Assembly: GCF_014805685.1 (NCBI RefSeq)
Contig: NC_060906.1
Span: forward strand, 17,550,664-17,614,663
Length of the DNA stretch: 64,000 nucleotides
Reading direction: 5' to 3'
Source of the DNA: Silurus meridionalis
Taxonomy: Eukaryota; Chordata; Actinopteri; Siluriformes; Siluridae
Below are positions 1 to 11,973 of this stretch, in pieces. The notes under the pieces are model-generated. The model was not told the origin of the DNA. It was given only the letters and a program-made list of their open reading frames with translations, and searched no databases. Position numbers and translations under genes: made by a program. Each line of letters begins with the position of its first letter. Position 1 is the stretch's first letter.

Positions 1-205
1 CTTTCTGCTTCACCATCTACACACCATTCAACCCTCTCTCTCTCTCTCATTTTTACTCATTCATCAGCTGCTCAAAATACTCATTGCATCTTCTCAACAC
101 ACTCTCCTCACTAGTCAACACATTTCCATCTCCATCCATTGCTCTAACTTGCAGCACATTCTTCCCAGCTCGGTCCCTCTGCCTGGCCAATCGGTATAAA
201 AGGTT
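1..205 (-). mobile_element. RTE-type LINE fragment running off the left edge
   Basis: Read on the minus strand, the first 200 bases translate with the pattern typical of the stretch just before the reverse transcriptase domain of fish RTE-like LINEs (Leu-Ala-Arg-Gln-Arg-Asp, then Asp-Gly-Asp-Gly-Asn-Val-Leu, then a Glu-Tyr-Phe-Glu block). It appears to be the same family as the copy at 37400-38340, but a different portion of the element. There is no intact reading frame. The rest would lie outside the window. Confidence 0.5.
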
Positions 206-1030
206 ATTTTATTTACAGTATGTTATTTATTTTAGTATATGTGTCCATGTACATCATCATTCTATGTATTAATCAAGAACTTGTGTAATTTCTTTCTCAA
301 AAGTAGACATAGCACATCATTATAGACAAAAATGAATTGCTTAAATGTTGTAGGGCAAGATTCTTTTTCTGAAAACTAGGTCTAAGTTAAAAAATACATA
401 TGATGTGAAGTGAAATCTTGACTAAAAGCAATCAGTCTCACTAAATTACATGCTAACTGACATTTTCACAGTTTGAAACCTTTCGAATCGTTGACCATAA
501 TAATTTATGTTATGTAGATCGCACATCACATTGCAGCACTGCATAATTTTGTTTGTCAAAACGAAAGGCTTTATTCATATTTAACAAAGTTCATTATTCA
601 TCAGTGTTAAGGCCCATTAGAGTGCTAATTGTTTGTATGATGTGTGGTAAATGCACTGTGTAAATCTGAGTTGTAACTGTTCATGTATGCTAAAACTGGC
701 ACTTGATTTTCTTGGTGCACCCACCATCATAAATAAAAGATAAAGTAACAAAATAAACTTGTGGTTGGTAACTTGAAGTTGGCATTCAAATGCAATGCAT
801 TTTGACACATACAGTCTCCTTCAAACTCCTATACAGAAAAGATATTTGGGCTTGATGTCTAAAAATTACTGTGAAATGATGGATCAGAATTTCTACTTTC
901 ATTTCCTAATGTCTATATGTAGATGAGTTTGGAAAAAGCACCTTTGATGGCAGACTACCCATTTCTTAGTTGAGAAAAACCCGAAACAATTTTTTTTATA
1001 TGAATAATATTTAGTGGCTTGGATGCATTT
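206..1030. other. AT-rich intergenic DNA, nothing recognised
   Basis: About 800 bases of AT-rich unique-looking sequence. Short open frames exist on both strands, but none has recognisable protein character or splice context. Confidence 0.5.
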
Positions 1031-1035
1031 CAAGT

Positions 1036-2955
1036 CAAGTGAAGTCAAGAAGCTTTTATTGTCTTTTCAACCATAAATAGCTGGTGCAGTACACAGTGAA
1101 ATGAAACAATGTTCCTCCAGAATCCTGGTGCACAACATAAAGCTACATAACAGAAAACACAGGACTAAGGACTAATAAGTGTCCTCGCCACATAAAGTGC
1201 ATCGTGTGCAACCTGGTGCAAACAGTGCAAGACAGACAGTGCAAGACAACACAACGCTTTCCTGATGGCAGGAGTGTGAAGAGTGTGTATGACGGGTGAG
1301 TGGGGTTGTCCACAATGCTGTTGGCTTTGCAGATGCAGTGTGTGGTGTAAATGTCCTTGATAGAATGGAGAAAGACACCGATGATCTTCTCAACTGTCCT
1401 CACTATCCTTTGTAGAGTCTTGCGATCCGAGATGGTGCAAACCAGTTCCCAAACCAGGCAGTGATGCAGCTGCTCAAGATGCTCTCAATGGTCCCTCTGT
1501 AGAACATGGTCAGAATGGGGGAGGGAGATGGGCTTTCCTCAGCCTTCTCAGGAAGTAGAGACGCTACTGGGCAGCTTGGGCTTTCTTGGTAGTGGAGCTG
1601 GTGTTGAGTGACCAAGTGAAGTTCTCTGCCAGATGAACACCAAGGAAATTGGTGCTCTTGACAATCTCCATGGAGGATCCATCGATGATCAGTGGAGAAT
1701 GGTCACTCTGTGCTCTCCTGAAATCAACAACCGTCTCTTTCATTTTGTCAACGTTCAACTGTTGCACCTCCTCTCTGTTAGTGACATATTGCTCTTGCTG
1801 AGGAGACCCACCATGGTCGTGTCATCGGCAAACTTGATGATGTGATTCGAGCTGTGCATTGCTACACAGTTGTAAGTCAGCAGAGTGAACAGCAGTGGAC
1901 TGAGCACACAGCCCTGAGGTGCCTTAGTGCTCGGTGTGGTGGTGCTGGAGATGCTGTTCCCAATCCAGACTGACTGATGTCTCCCAGTCAGGAAATCCAG
2001 GATCCAGTTACAGTGGGAGGTGTTCAGGCCCAGTAGGTTCAGCTTTTAAATCAGGTGCTAAAGGATGATTGTGTTGAATGCTGAGCTGAAGTCTATGAAA
2101 AGCATTCATACATATGTGTCCTTTTTGTCCAGGTGGGTGAGGACCAGATGAAGGGTCGTGAAGATGGCATCGTCCGTGGAATGGTTTGGACGATACGCGA
2201 ACTGCATGGGGTCCAGTGAGAGTGGAATCTGGGTCTTGACGTGCCTCATGATGAGCCCTTCAAAGCACTTCACAATGGGTGTGAGTGCGACGGGACGATA
2301 GTCATTAAGGCAGGAGTCTGTAGACTTCTTCAGCACAGGAACAATGGTTGTCGTCTTGAGCCACGTAGGAACAATGGCACTGCTCAGGGAGATGTTGAAG
2401 ATGTTGGTGAAGACATCCGCTAGCTGTTCTGCACATTCCTTGAGCACTCTGCCAGGAATGTTTTCTGGTCTAACAGACTTTTGTGGGTTAACTCTAGAGT
2501 TTTCCTCACTTCAGCTGTGGTTAGACAGAGCACCTGGTCACTTCGAGGAGGGGTGGTCTTCCTCGCTGCTATGTTCTTCCGCACCTCGAACCGGGCATAT
2601 AAGTCGTCACGGTCACAAGCAGGTGAAGTTGTCTTGTAGTTTGTGATTGCCTGGATGCCCTGCCACATGCGGCGGGTATCTCCACTGTCCTGGAAGTAGC
2701 CGTGGATTATCTTGGCATGTGCCCGCTTATCCTCTTTGATGGCACAGGGCAGTTTGACCCTCGCTGTCTTTAAGGCCATCTTGTCACCTGCTCTGAAGGT
2801 GGAGTCTCTGGATTTTAGCAGCGCATACACATTAGCGGTCATCCACAGCTCCTGGTTGGAGCGTGTGGTGATGGTCATGGAGATGGAGATGGATGCGTAC
2901 TCCTCCAAGTTGATGAAATATTCATGGTAACATTTGTATACTGCTGACAATTTGC
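1036..2955 (-). mobile_element. 5'-truncated L2/Rex-like non-LTR retrotransposon (LINE)
   Basis: The minus strand carries a broken pol-like reading frame. Codons from about 2950 to 2420 encode the linker between endonuclease and reverse transcriptase. Positions 2447-2106 encode the first part of the RT, with the [19 protein letters not shown] block and the following [14 protein letters not shown] block, both diagnostic of Jockey-superfamily LINEs (L2/CR1/Rex). The RT C-terminal segments follow in shifted frames at 1767-1564 and 1615-1403. The tail at 1403-1040 contains the conserved end of the ORF and a 3' UTR with a poly-pyrimidine run near 1053. Several frameshifts make it inactive. The 5' truncation near 2950 is the usual outcome of aborted target-primed reverse transcription. 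The exact LINE clade is an inference. Confidence 0.8.
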
Positions 2956-5440
2956 TGCTACCATCGTGATGTACATCAATAAAGATTAATTGCAGAAGCA
3001 GTCATAAAAGCCCAAGCAATGATACAGTCTCCACCACACCAAACCGATGACCTTGTATGCTTGTAAGTAGATCCTTTCTCTCTCCACACTTTTCTGTCAC
3101 GATGGGATAGTTTAATTTAGGTCTCATCAGTCAATTGAATCTTGACCTTCTATTTCATAGGCTACTGCATACATCTGCAATAGCCTTTATATTTCTGCTC
3201 TTGAACTGTAGATTGTCATACTTTTGCACCTGCCCCATGGAAGTTGTTGATGTTACTGACTGTTGTTTTTGAGGTTTTCTTCACATCTATCAATGAATCT
3301 ATCAAGATCTTTTCAAAGTATGGGTATTAGTGCTCAGTGGTTTCTTATTCAAGACAACCACAATGTGTCAAACAAATGGTGCCAAGTGCTAAGTCTGTTA
3401 ATACAGATATACAATTTAATACAAATCATATCATAAATATTTCTCTTTTGCTTTTAAACCCAAATATTTTCAGTATATAACAAAAAATAAGCATTCGTGG
3501 ATTTCTAGTTTTTCCAATTATTTTAGAAGGGACTGTAATTCAGAACACAGATTTAACTGGAGACACATTTTTCTGCAAGTCTAAATGCATGTTGTTAAAT
3601 TCTTCTCACAATTACTAGGCAATGTATATGGATGTGAAACCTGCCTCACAAACACACTGGTTCAAGTCTGGAGTACAACCTAACAGCAACCTGTTCAGAT
3701 TTAAAGGCTTTATACCACTCCTGAACACGGCAGTTAAGTCTATTTCATTTAGAGATTAAATCAATCCATTAAGACCTACATATTGTGTCATAAATGAATA
3801 TTCCCAATTGTCAGATATCAATTCCACTGGTCCATTCGAGTTCCAGTACAGTAGGAAACATCTGGATAGACACCAGACAATGAAATCATCCAGTTTTGAA
3901 CAGGACTCCATCTAGTGGTACATCACACCTTGCTCTGTAAAAGAAGAGAAAATGTATGTTTAAAGTGTATATTTTGCGCTTTTTTCTTTTCTTTTTTTAT
4001 CTATATATTGTTTGCCTAAGTGTCTGCCTTTTCTTTTCTTTCTTTCCTTTTCTTTTTGAATTCCTGTGTTTCCTCTCCATTTGTTTGTTTTTGAAAATAT
4101 TGTTAACATTAACACTCATTGATCACTGTGCATATTCACCTGAATACACACACCTTCACAAGCTGCAGAGCCTGCTATGTCAGCAATTATCTAAATTAAA
4201 AACAGCACAAATTACCCCCAAGGTACAATTTTAAATATAATATTAAACAAATATACTGTACACTAATAATTCTCTTATTTATTGTTTTCTACTGCCATAT
4301 GATGACATCATATATCACTGACAATATGGTCACAAACAGAACTGTTTGTGTTGGTTACATGACTAATGAACCATAGTGAACTACAAAGACACAGTGCACT
4401 TTCAATCAAATTGCCCCTTATCAGGCTTATATGGCAAATAACGCCTGCCCAAAGCACTTATACTATAATTTACTTCGTTCCAAGGGGACAATAAGAGAAT
4501 CAATAATAATGTAATTTACTTCATTCCAAACGAACAATAAGAAAATCCATAATATCGATTATATTATCATATTTAGTATTTATTAATAATTTACTTGTTC
4601 ATAGCTACTGGGTAACATGAGAAAGCACACAGTGTTGCTCATGACATCATGTAGTTTCCTAATGCAGTGCAATTTCAATTCTAAACATAGGTGACTATCT
4701 GTATTAAGTTTCTCTGCATGTTCTCTCAGTGTTCTCAAGGGGCTCCTAATGGTTATCCAGCTTACTCCCACTTCCAGAAAACATGCTATTAGATGAATTG
4801 GTTATGATAAATTGACCCCAGCTGTGATATGAATGTGAGTCCTAAATCAGGGCAGTAATTTATTTGTTCTGTTTTATTTTTTGTGGCCCAGATCACCAAA
4901 AATATATAGTAGTTTTAATATTGTAATAACTTATAGTGAGTATTCTAACTATTTACTGTATGTGATACAAAATAGGTAAAATAAAGGATTGCTAGTGGCA
5001 ATGATTTGCAATGAGAAATAGAGCAGCAGCAAGAAGCTCAATAGCTTTAAACATACTATACACCAAATTAAAAAGTTTTTGGTAATAGAGAGAACCTTTT
5101 TTCTGGTTATCAAAGAAAACCACTATATCAGCAGCTTACTGAAATGACTTGTCTTCTAGGTGACTATGGATTTAAAATTTAATATCCCGTTCTCGTTGCA
5201 TAAAATTGTTTTCTTGATAAAAGAAGATCAGTGTTTTAGAGAAAAGCAGTCTTTCCTGAATTGTTTTGAATAATTTATTTGTCATCTTGGTTCAGATAAG
5301 ACTTGCTGTTTAAAGGAAGGCCTTAAAGCCTTTCAGTGACCTCTTGGTATTGTTTCACTGCTTCATACTACCTTGTATGATCTGTCCCAAAACTTCAGTA
5401 GGTTGCAAGTGTCATTGCTGTAAGCGGTAGGAATTACACA
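2956..5440. other. Intergenic AT-rich DNA without recognised gene
   Basis: No coding exon, RNA gene or clear transposon recognised. A short imperfect tandem duplication of about 35 bases occurs near 4467-4545, where two similar copies start with taatttacttc. A pyrimidine-rich stretch lies at 3978-4075. Confidence 0.4.
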
Positions 5441-5442
5441 CC

Positions 5443-5690
5443 TGTGGGAGATTTGTCTAATGAGTGTTCCCTGTTGGAGTGAGCAGGGAAAAAGATAAGA
5501 GGAGCAGGAGAAAGGTGCGGAGAGAGAGCGCCAGACCACGAGAGACGCCTGTGTTCACGTGTAAAATATGTGTATGTGAGTGCGAGTGCAAAGTGTGAAA
5601 GGGATTTTCCTAATTAAAACATCTGGTTTGGTCACAACTGGTCGCTTTCTTTGTACTCTTCCTTCCCCTGAACCACTTGCTCTCCCACAA
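5443..5690 (+). mobile_element. Possible solo LTR with inverted TGTGGGAG / CTCCCACA ends
   Basis: The block begins tgtgggag and ends ctcccaca, giving short perfect terminal inverted repeats with TG...CA ends as in LTRs. It also has a purine-rich interior and an attaaa-type polyadenylation signal near 5614. I see no matching target-site duplication, so the boundaries are tentative and it could be part of a larger, decayed element. Confidence 0.35.
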
Positions 5691-5819
5691 TTGCCTTCAA
5701 TAATTTTATGACTACACAGAAATGCACAGTTGGGGCCTACCTCAAATAAAACTTATTAATGGTTCATGGGAGTGCTTTAACATCAATTTTTATTTGTCAT
5801 TTGTAATACAGTATTTTTT

Positions 5820-6010
5820 GTTTATTGTATTCAGTTTAATTGAATTATTTGTATAGCTCTTTTAACAGTGGACATTGTCCCAAAGTAGTTTTACAGAAAT
5901 ATAAAAAAATATGGAATTTTAAGCTAATCTCTAAGTTTATCCCTAATAAACAAGACAGTGGCAAGGAAAAACTCCTTAAGTTGGTTTAAGGAAGAAACCT
6001 TGCCATCATC
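5820..6010 (+). repeat. Dispersed teleost repeat (TTTGTATAGCTCTTTTAACA type)
   Basis: Contains the succession ttatttgtatagctcttttaac, then a cattgtcccaaagtagttttacagaaat-like block, then ggcaaggaaaaactcctta and gaagaaaccttg. I recognise this order from a very common interspersed repeat in fish genomes. It is non-coding and appears to abut the DIRS remnant that follows. Confidence 0.5.
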
Positions 6011-6029
6011 TGGTAACACCAAATGTCCA

Positions 6030-7690
6030 TTCATTATACTGTAGTTCTAAGACTAAGACTGTAGGACCTGACGAAGGTCATCGCAGTGGACCATCCTGCA
6101 GCGTTGCAACTGTCTTCGAGAGATACCCCAGAGGACAAAGGCTTAAAGGCCGCCACACTCTGGGTGAGTGCTCTGACCCCGAAAATAGCGGGAAGACCAG
6201 AGGACTCATTAAAGGAGTGGATAGTATCCAAAATCAATCTACTGAGGGTCTACTTATTGGCAGGAAACCCCTTTTTATATGGACCGTAGCAGACAAACAG
6301 CTGGCCCAAATGTTTCCACTTGGCAGCTCTGTGGGTGTATGTGTCCAGTGCCTGCAAAAGGCACACCGGTTAAGCTTCACCTTGTGAATATACCCCGGTC
6401 TGGGAAAGAGAAAGGCACTGGCCATGCCTCGAGACAACCCTTTGGCGAACTGTTCTCAAAGAAATTCAGCATTGGGTCAACCGGGCAGTTAACTGGGTCT
6501 AAGTGGTGACCCACTCATTATGTAATGAACAGGCACCACTTTAAGGCATACGACTTCTTTGTGGAAGGGGCCACAGCCACAGCCTCCACAGCTCGGGGCA
6601 GGGGTAAAGCAAAGTGCCTTCACTTGAAAGAGAATGAGGGTGTTCGAGAAGGTTTACCAAGTCAGCACAGGGCTACCAGAAGGAGACAGGCTTGGTCCTG
6701 GCGAACTCTCTCCAGAACTCCCAGGAGCAGCACTACAAGAAGGAAAAGCATACAGGCAGAGCCTCGGCCACACCTGTACCATGGTGTCCCGCCCAAAAAG
6801 TGCTGAGTGAGTAAGGGAGAAGGGGACAGTGCGACATCTCTTTAGGCGCAAACAGATCCACTTGCACTCTGTAAAATCTTCTCCATATTTGTTCCACCAC
6901 CTCCGGGTGGAGTCTCCATTCCCGGGCCTCAGCCCTTACCTCAAAAGGGTGTCTGCTACTTGATTCAACTGCCATGGGATATATAGTGCTCTCAATGAGA
7001 ACAGCTTCCTTTGGGCCCATAGGAGGATCTGTCATGCCAGCTTGTAAACAAGGCAAGAGCGCAGCCATCCTTGGTGGTTGATGTAGGAGACCACCAATAC
7101 ATTGTCCGTATAGTCCAGCACATGATAGTCCTTTAGGTCTAAGAGGAAATGCTTCAACACTAGACACAGAAAAATACAGTCAGAATCTCTAGGCATTTAA
7201 TGTGCCACAAGAGACAGATCCCTTTACAGAATAGCAGAACAGAGAATGACATCTCGATGCCGGGTTGTCAGTATGCGGATGCTCCAGAGTCTCAGTGGAG
7301 CAAGAGCCACATTCACACACTTTGTGAAGGTGCGAGGTGAGAGTGCAAGGCTGAATGGAAGGACCAGATATTGGTAAGCTTTGTTCCCATATGCAAACCT
7401 TAGGAACTTGCTGTGTAAAGAAAGGATGGATACGTGAAAACAAGCGTCCTTCAGATCTATCGTGACAAACCAATCATCGGATCTGATTTGGGACACGACC
7501 TGTTTCAGGGTGAGCATCTTGAACCTGAGCCTCAATAGAAAGCGGTTCAGCTGACATAGATCTAAATAAGGACGCAGCCCCCCCATCCTTCTTGGGAGCC
7601 ATGAAGTACCGACTGTAGAACCCGAACACTCTGTCTATTGGAGGGACCACCTCGGAGGAAGAGAGGTGAAGCACGGTCTCCAATTGAAAA
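6030..7690 (-). mobile_element. Degenerate DIRS-type retrotransposon with RT, RNase H-side and tyrosine recombinase remnants
   Basis: On the minus strand, codons from about 7590 to 7224 give a DIRS-like reverse transcriptase (GGLRPYLDLCQLNRFLLRL, then WFVTIDLKDACFHVSI, then YQYLVLPFSLALSPRTFTK). Positions 7167-6733 give the downstream RNase H/connection part, including WRLHPEVVEQIWRRF and a following VDLFA block. Positions 6237-6034 give the end of a tyrosine recombinase (GVSLEDSCNAAGWSTAMTFV), which defines DIRS elements instead of the DDE integrase of LTR elements. Frames are broken. The RT segment that should carry the YxDD catalytic box appears deleted between the IRIL and RHRDV motifs. 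The copy is non-functional. Confidence 0.8.
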
Positions 7691-8200
7691 GAATTTCATC
7701 CAGAGGTAGGGTGTCATTATAAATCGGTCAGGTCAAATTGCGTCTCCAACTGGCATGTTTTCAAGAGATAAAAGGAAACTGAGGAAACTGATGTATGTAA
7801 AAAAATCTTACTGTACATAGAAACTAAAACATTTTAGAGCTGTTATGCAGAAACTTTGTCTATGTGTAAATTGCAAAATGTGAATTTGCAAAGATTTTTA
7901 CATTCGTCTAATAAAATTGAACCAGATAGTCAAAATTAATATATAGCACTACCAACACAAGTCTGATGTGTACTGCTTAATCACAATACAATCTGCTCTG
8001 TTTTCTGAAAGATTCTAACCACATTTTTTAGCTACCATTTATTGCCTAATAAAAACCAAGCATCATGTCTTTAGCAGTAATCAGCAAACATTAACAGAGG
8101 AGAGCTTGGGGACCCCTAATAAATACAGCAATATGTAAATGTAACATAAAAAAATATGGTTTATCTAGTTATTTTTAGTACTGTGTTGTACAGTAAGTAC
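7691..8200. other. AT-rich intergenic sequence
   Basis: About 500 bases between the DIRS remnant and the next repeat. No coding or structural signal recognised. Confidence 0.4.
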
Positions 8201-8201
8201 C

Positions 8202-8960
8202 AGTGGCGGGCCATGCATTTGGTAACTGGGCCTTCAGTGAGGACTTACCCGACTCAATCCATTTCTTAATACCGCCACTATCTCATTGCAATTATAGAAA
8301 CCATCAATAGTATACAAAAACACAATATAACAACACGTGGCATTACAGAAAGAGAAGCATTTCGCATTTGGAGGATGAAAAACATTTTACTAAAGCAAGA
8401 AACCCATTAAAGACAACTCCAAACCTCTACACTACAACAGCAGCTGTGCCACCTAGCGGGAGCAGTTCAAAATTAATATTTGTCTAATAACATAACAAAA
8501 ACATAAAAATGTAAATAAATTACAACCTACTCACCAGCGATGCATACTCATAATTTGCACCGCTCCTCAGAGGCTGTAATCCAGTGGTACTGCTCGTATT
8601 CACTGGACTGGAAGTGGTGAACAAACCCTTTCCCGGGCTGAGACACGCTAGCTAGCTAATGTGTGCAGTGTGCTACACATGTGTTTGCCAGTCGAACTTG
8701 GCTGTAACAGTTTCCTCTGACCAACCAATCAGAGGACGGAAAAATGCTGACGCTATTCTGGGCCAGCTAGCTGGCCATGTTAGCGAATATGAAATCTGAT
8801 TGGTTAAAGAAACAGAGCTATTTCTTAAGGAGTCTATAGTAAAAAAAAAAAAAAAGCCCAGCAGAACAGACTTTGCAGGCCCTGAGCAGATTAGATTGAC
8901 ATGGCAGCACATAGAGGCTGAAATCTGATTGGACAAAAAATCGAACATCCACATACACGT
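8202..8960. mobile_element. Probable truncated DNA transposon (CAGTGGCGGGCC end)
   Basis: Starts with cagtggcgggccatgcattt, followed by a ctgggcctt block, which I recognise as the terminus of a dispersed fish DNA transposon, probably hAT. The segment to about 8960 resembles the non-coding interior of the same element. No inverted partner terminus is seen on the right, so it is truncated, and class and right boundary are uncertain. Confidence 0.4.
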
Positions 8961-10270
8961 ACTGGAAGCAGTGCAGCGAAGAGAAACTACAAAATGAAGA
9001 GAATAAACTGTTGGGAATAAATTAATACAATTTCATGGAACAAATATTAGAATCTAGGTTGTAAATGTTTGAATGTTTGAACCCATAGAAACTAAGGAAG
9101 AAACTATACAAAACTTTACAAAAAATAATAAAATAATCTACTTTTACTCTCACCTGCTATGTGTAATATTTAAGATCTCACACAATGGTTTGACAATTTA
9201 ATTACAAGCTGTTTGAAGAAGAAACCCTTTTTTAGTATACATTTTTTAACATGGCTTAAGTGCACGCAGTCACAAAGTATTTAGGGCTGTACTCCAAACT
9301 GGATAATGCTCTTTATTCATTGGTGTATTGATAAAGGTTTAATGATATGCAGTTTGGGACTTGGCTCACACATTTGCAGAGGTGAGGGTGCAACTAAATG
9401 CTGCTATTTCCTGAAGACAAGCTTGTCATCATACATATGCCCTCTTTATTAATTGTGAGTGACTTTTTGCATATTTCCATTCAAACATAATAATATTAAT
9501 AATTATTAATAATAATAATATTATAATAATATTGCATATTAATTATTTTACATTTTTTATTTTTCAGCTAAAGCATCAGACATCAATGAGATTCAGGTAA
9601 CATTACAGCATTAAGAAAATTTAACTCTAATATGTGAAGAAAAGTTGTTGAAACAAAACAATTTAGTTTGGTATAAGCAGGGTGTTGGAAAGGTACCTCA
9701 GTTTGTATTGAGAATTTGATTTGATTTGATTTTTTGCATTATTTCTGATTCTTTTTTTAAATCGATTTTAGCAATTATCAGATCTACCGATTGCAACATT
9801 TAAAAATTGTGGCTGAGACGTAACCTTTGTTACACTGACCACAAAGTGTTACACTGACTTGTTTAGTTTACATTTTGTCTAATTTGTGTTAGACAAAATC
9901 TATGTTTATTTTATACTTTAAACAGTAATAACATTTCAGCTAAATTCAACATGCATTCTCTGTTCTGAGATGGAAGATGTTCAAACTACCAGTCTACTAC
10001 TTTATAAAATGTAAGCAGATCATTTCATTCATTCACTTTGTTGAAATGTGTTGCTTATTCTATACCATAATACATCCTTTTAAGACTAAAACAATAGATT
10101 TTATTTTTACTCAATGGCAATATTCTTTAACATCAGATGAAGCTGTCATTTATTATTATTATGAAATGTTTTAATATTTCAATATTATGTTTAATGTCAA
10201 CTTTTCTTAGTTTATTATACATAACAAATTATTTTACCTATCTACTGCAGGTTATACCGTATATTTTAAA
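8961..10270. other. AT-rich intergenic DNA with one exon-like segment
   Basis: Mostly AT-rich with (AAT)-like runs near 9485-9540. One 29-bp segment at 9568-9596 is flanked by a pyrimidine-rich tract plus CAG and by a GTAACA donor-like site. It is discussed as a finding, not called as a gene. Confidence 0.4.
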
Positions 10271-10273
10271 TTA

Positions 10274-10480
10274 CAGGGTGTCCCAAAAGTCTCCATACAT
10301 AAGGAAAATTAACACTTTTTACCAAAATGTAGCTTTATTTGCAGAAGCTCTTCCATATGATTACCATTTTTCATTAACGCACAGAGCTGTTTCTCCCACA
10401 TTAATAATGTCTCCACCAATCTCATTTATGGATTCATTTGCACTTCAAATACTTTACTTTAATAAATCTTAATCTGTATC
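10274..10480. repeat. Possible mariner-like element end (gggtgtcccaaaagtctcc)
   Basis: The sequence gggtgtcccaaaagtctcca followed by tacataagg is like terminal inverted repeats of mariner-type elements in animals. No transposase frame or opposite terminus was found, so this would be a short remnant only. Confidence 0.3.
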
Positions 10481-10544
10481 TTATTCTGGCACAGCATGTT
10501 TTGATGTGAAATGTCTTAAAATCTGAATATAGTGGAAAAAATAT

Positions 10545-10615
10545 GTACGTCGCTACTTTTGTACGTCGCTCTGGATAAGGGCGTCTGCTAAATGCCACAA
10601 ATGTAAATGTAGCAA
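10545..10615 (+). repeat. Fish SINE/LINE 3' tail (cgctctggataagggcgtct)
   Basis: The motif gtcgctctggataagggcgt, followed by ctgctaaatgcc and a short aatgtaaatgt repeat, is the shared 3' tail of many teleost tRNA-derived SINEs and their partner LINE. Only the tail is present; the tRNA-like head is not recognised upstream. Confidence 0.6.
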
Positions 10616-11389
10616 AGTAAAAATAAAATTGAAGGACTGTACACATCTGTGCAAAAGATTATTATTATTATTTTAGGGTTTCAAACATTCATTATCCATT
10701 CAAACAAAAATGTTGAAGAAAAATGTTGCAATGTTGTTAAAGTAATTAATAGATACATTAAAAACATACCAAAGGAGAATTTTTAAATAGAAGCTTGGGA
10801 ACACAATAAGTGAAACAGCTAAAGTTTTCAGTTATGGACTGGAAGGACTCAAAATGCAGGATGCAGATAAGAGTATTATTATTATTATTATTATTAGTCT
10901 TTAATAAGGTAGGTTGCAAGCAGAGAAAAACAAAAATGTCTGAAAACTTACAAACAACAGAAATTCTGACTGTCCGACTTTTTATGACCACACGGTCAGA
11001 GAGTCTGAGGGCAGAATGCATGAGCAGTAAGAAAGCAAACCTTGAAACAGAGCCGAATAGAGAAAGAGCAGAGTACATAATGAATCCTTTAAGTCCTTAA
11101 AGAGCCGGCAAAGAAGAAGAAAGCCGAGTCCCAGGGGCAAAGCGTGAGTCCAAGAAGATGCAAAAGCGAAAGTAAATAAAAAGGGAAATAAAGGGCTTAA
11201 AGGTCTCAAACAAACAAGGAGCCGATGAGACGATCTGGCAAAGAACACAAGGACCCAAGCAGATGAAGGGGTACTGGTGGAGAGAAACAGGGAACAAGCT
11301 TGGACAGGTTTGAAGACCAAGACATGGAAAGTGAGATGGCTCCAGTGGACTCAGGTAAGTCGGAGGCGACTGCGTCTGTGTTGAGGAGC

Positions 11390-11860
11390 TTTCCAGGCTT
11401 TAGAAGAAGGTCTTTGGTGAAGAGCCATACCCTCTGGCCCGGAACTGTATGCCTGTGCTTGCCCCAGCAAGCATAGAAATGGAAAGACCTAAGGAGTGCA
11501 GCCCGGGTCCTTTTCCAGGAACTCGGCAGCAGTTAACCAAAGCCCTCACTGACAGTTCAGAGACTTCAGCCTCTTGAGTGGAGAACACAGGTGGGTGATA
11601 GGCGTAGGTGGCCTAAAAGGGGTGCGAAGGGCTGTCTTCAGATTCTGGTTTAGCCTTTCATTTTTGCCCATAGTTCTGAGGTGGACGCCAAAGATAGGCT
11701 GTTGGAGATGCCCGGGAGTTGACAGAAATCTTTCCAAAAGTTGCCGGTGAATTGTGGGCCCTGATCTGAAACAATATTACTGGGAGGCCATAGGGCCGAA
11801 AAACATGTTGTAGCAGGAGTTGGACCCATCAGGTGCTAGAGGCGGCCACTGGGGATGGGG
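11390..11860 (-). mobile_element. Ty3/Gypsy integrase remnant
   Basis: On the minus strand, 11860-11720 matches the part of a Gypsy integrase around the HVFRPYGLP segment. Positions 11700-11600 retain a NYGQ-type block with ERLNQNL behind it, and 11440-11395 encodes VWLFTKDLLLK, the region just after the integrase core. Frames are broken by stops and shifts. No LTR is recognised nearby. A second, different Gypsy fragment lies at 29575-31447. Confidence 0.6.
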
Positions 11861-11973
11861 AGGTGGGGGCTTTGTTTCCTGGCAGCACGTTGATGGCATA
11901 AACATATGGGTGGTAAAGAGGTAATCTCCACCAGAAGGAGCTGGTGCAGGAGGAATAGATAACCATAAACATA

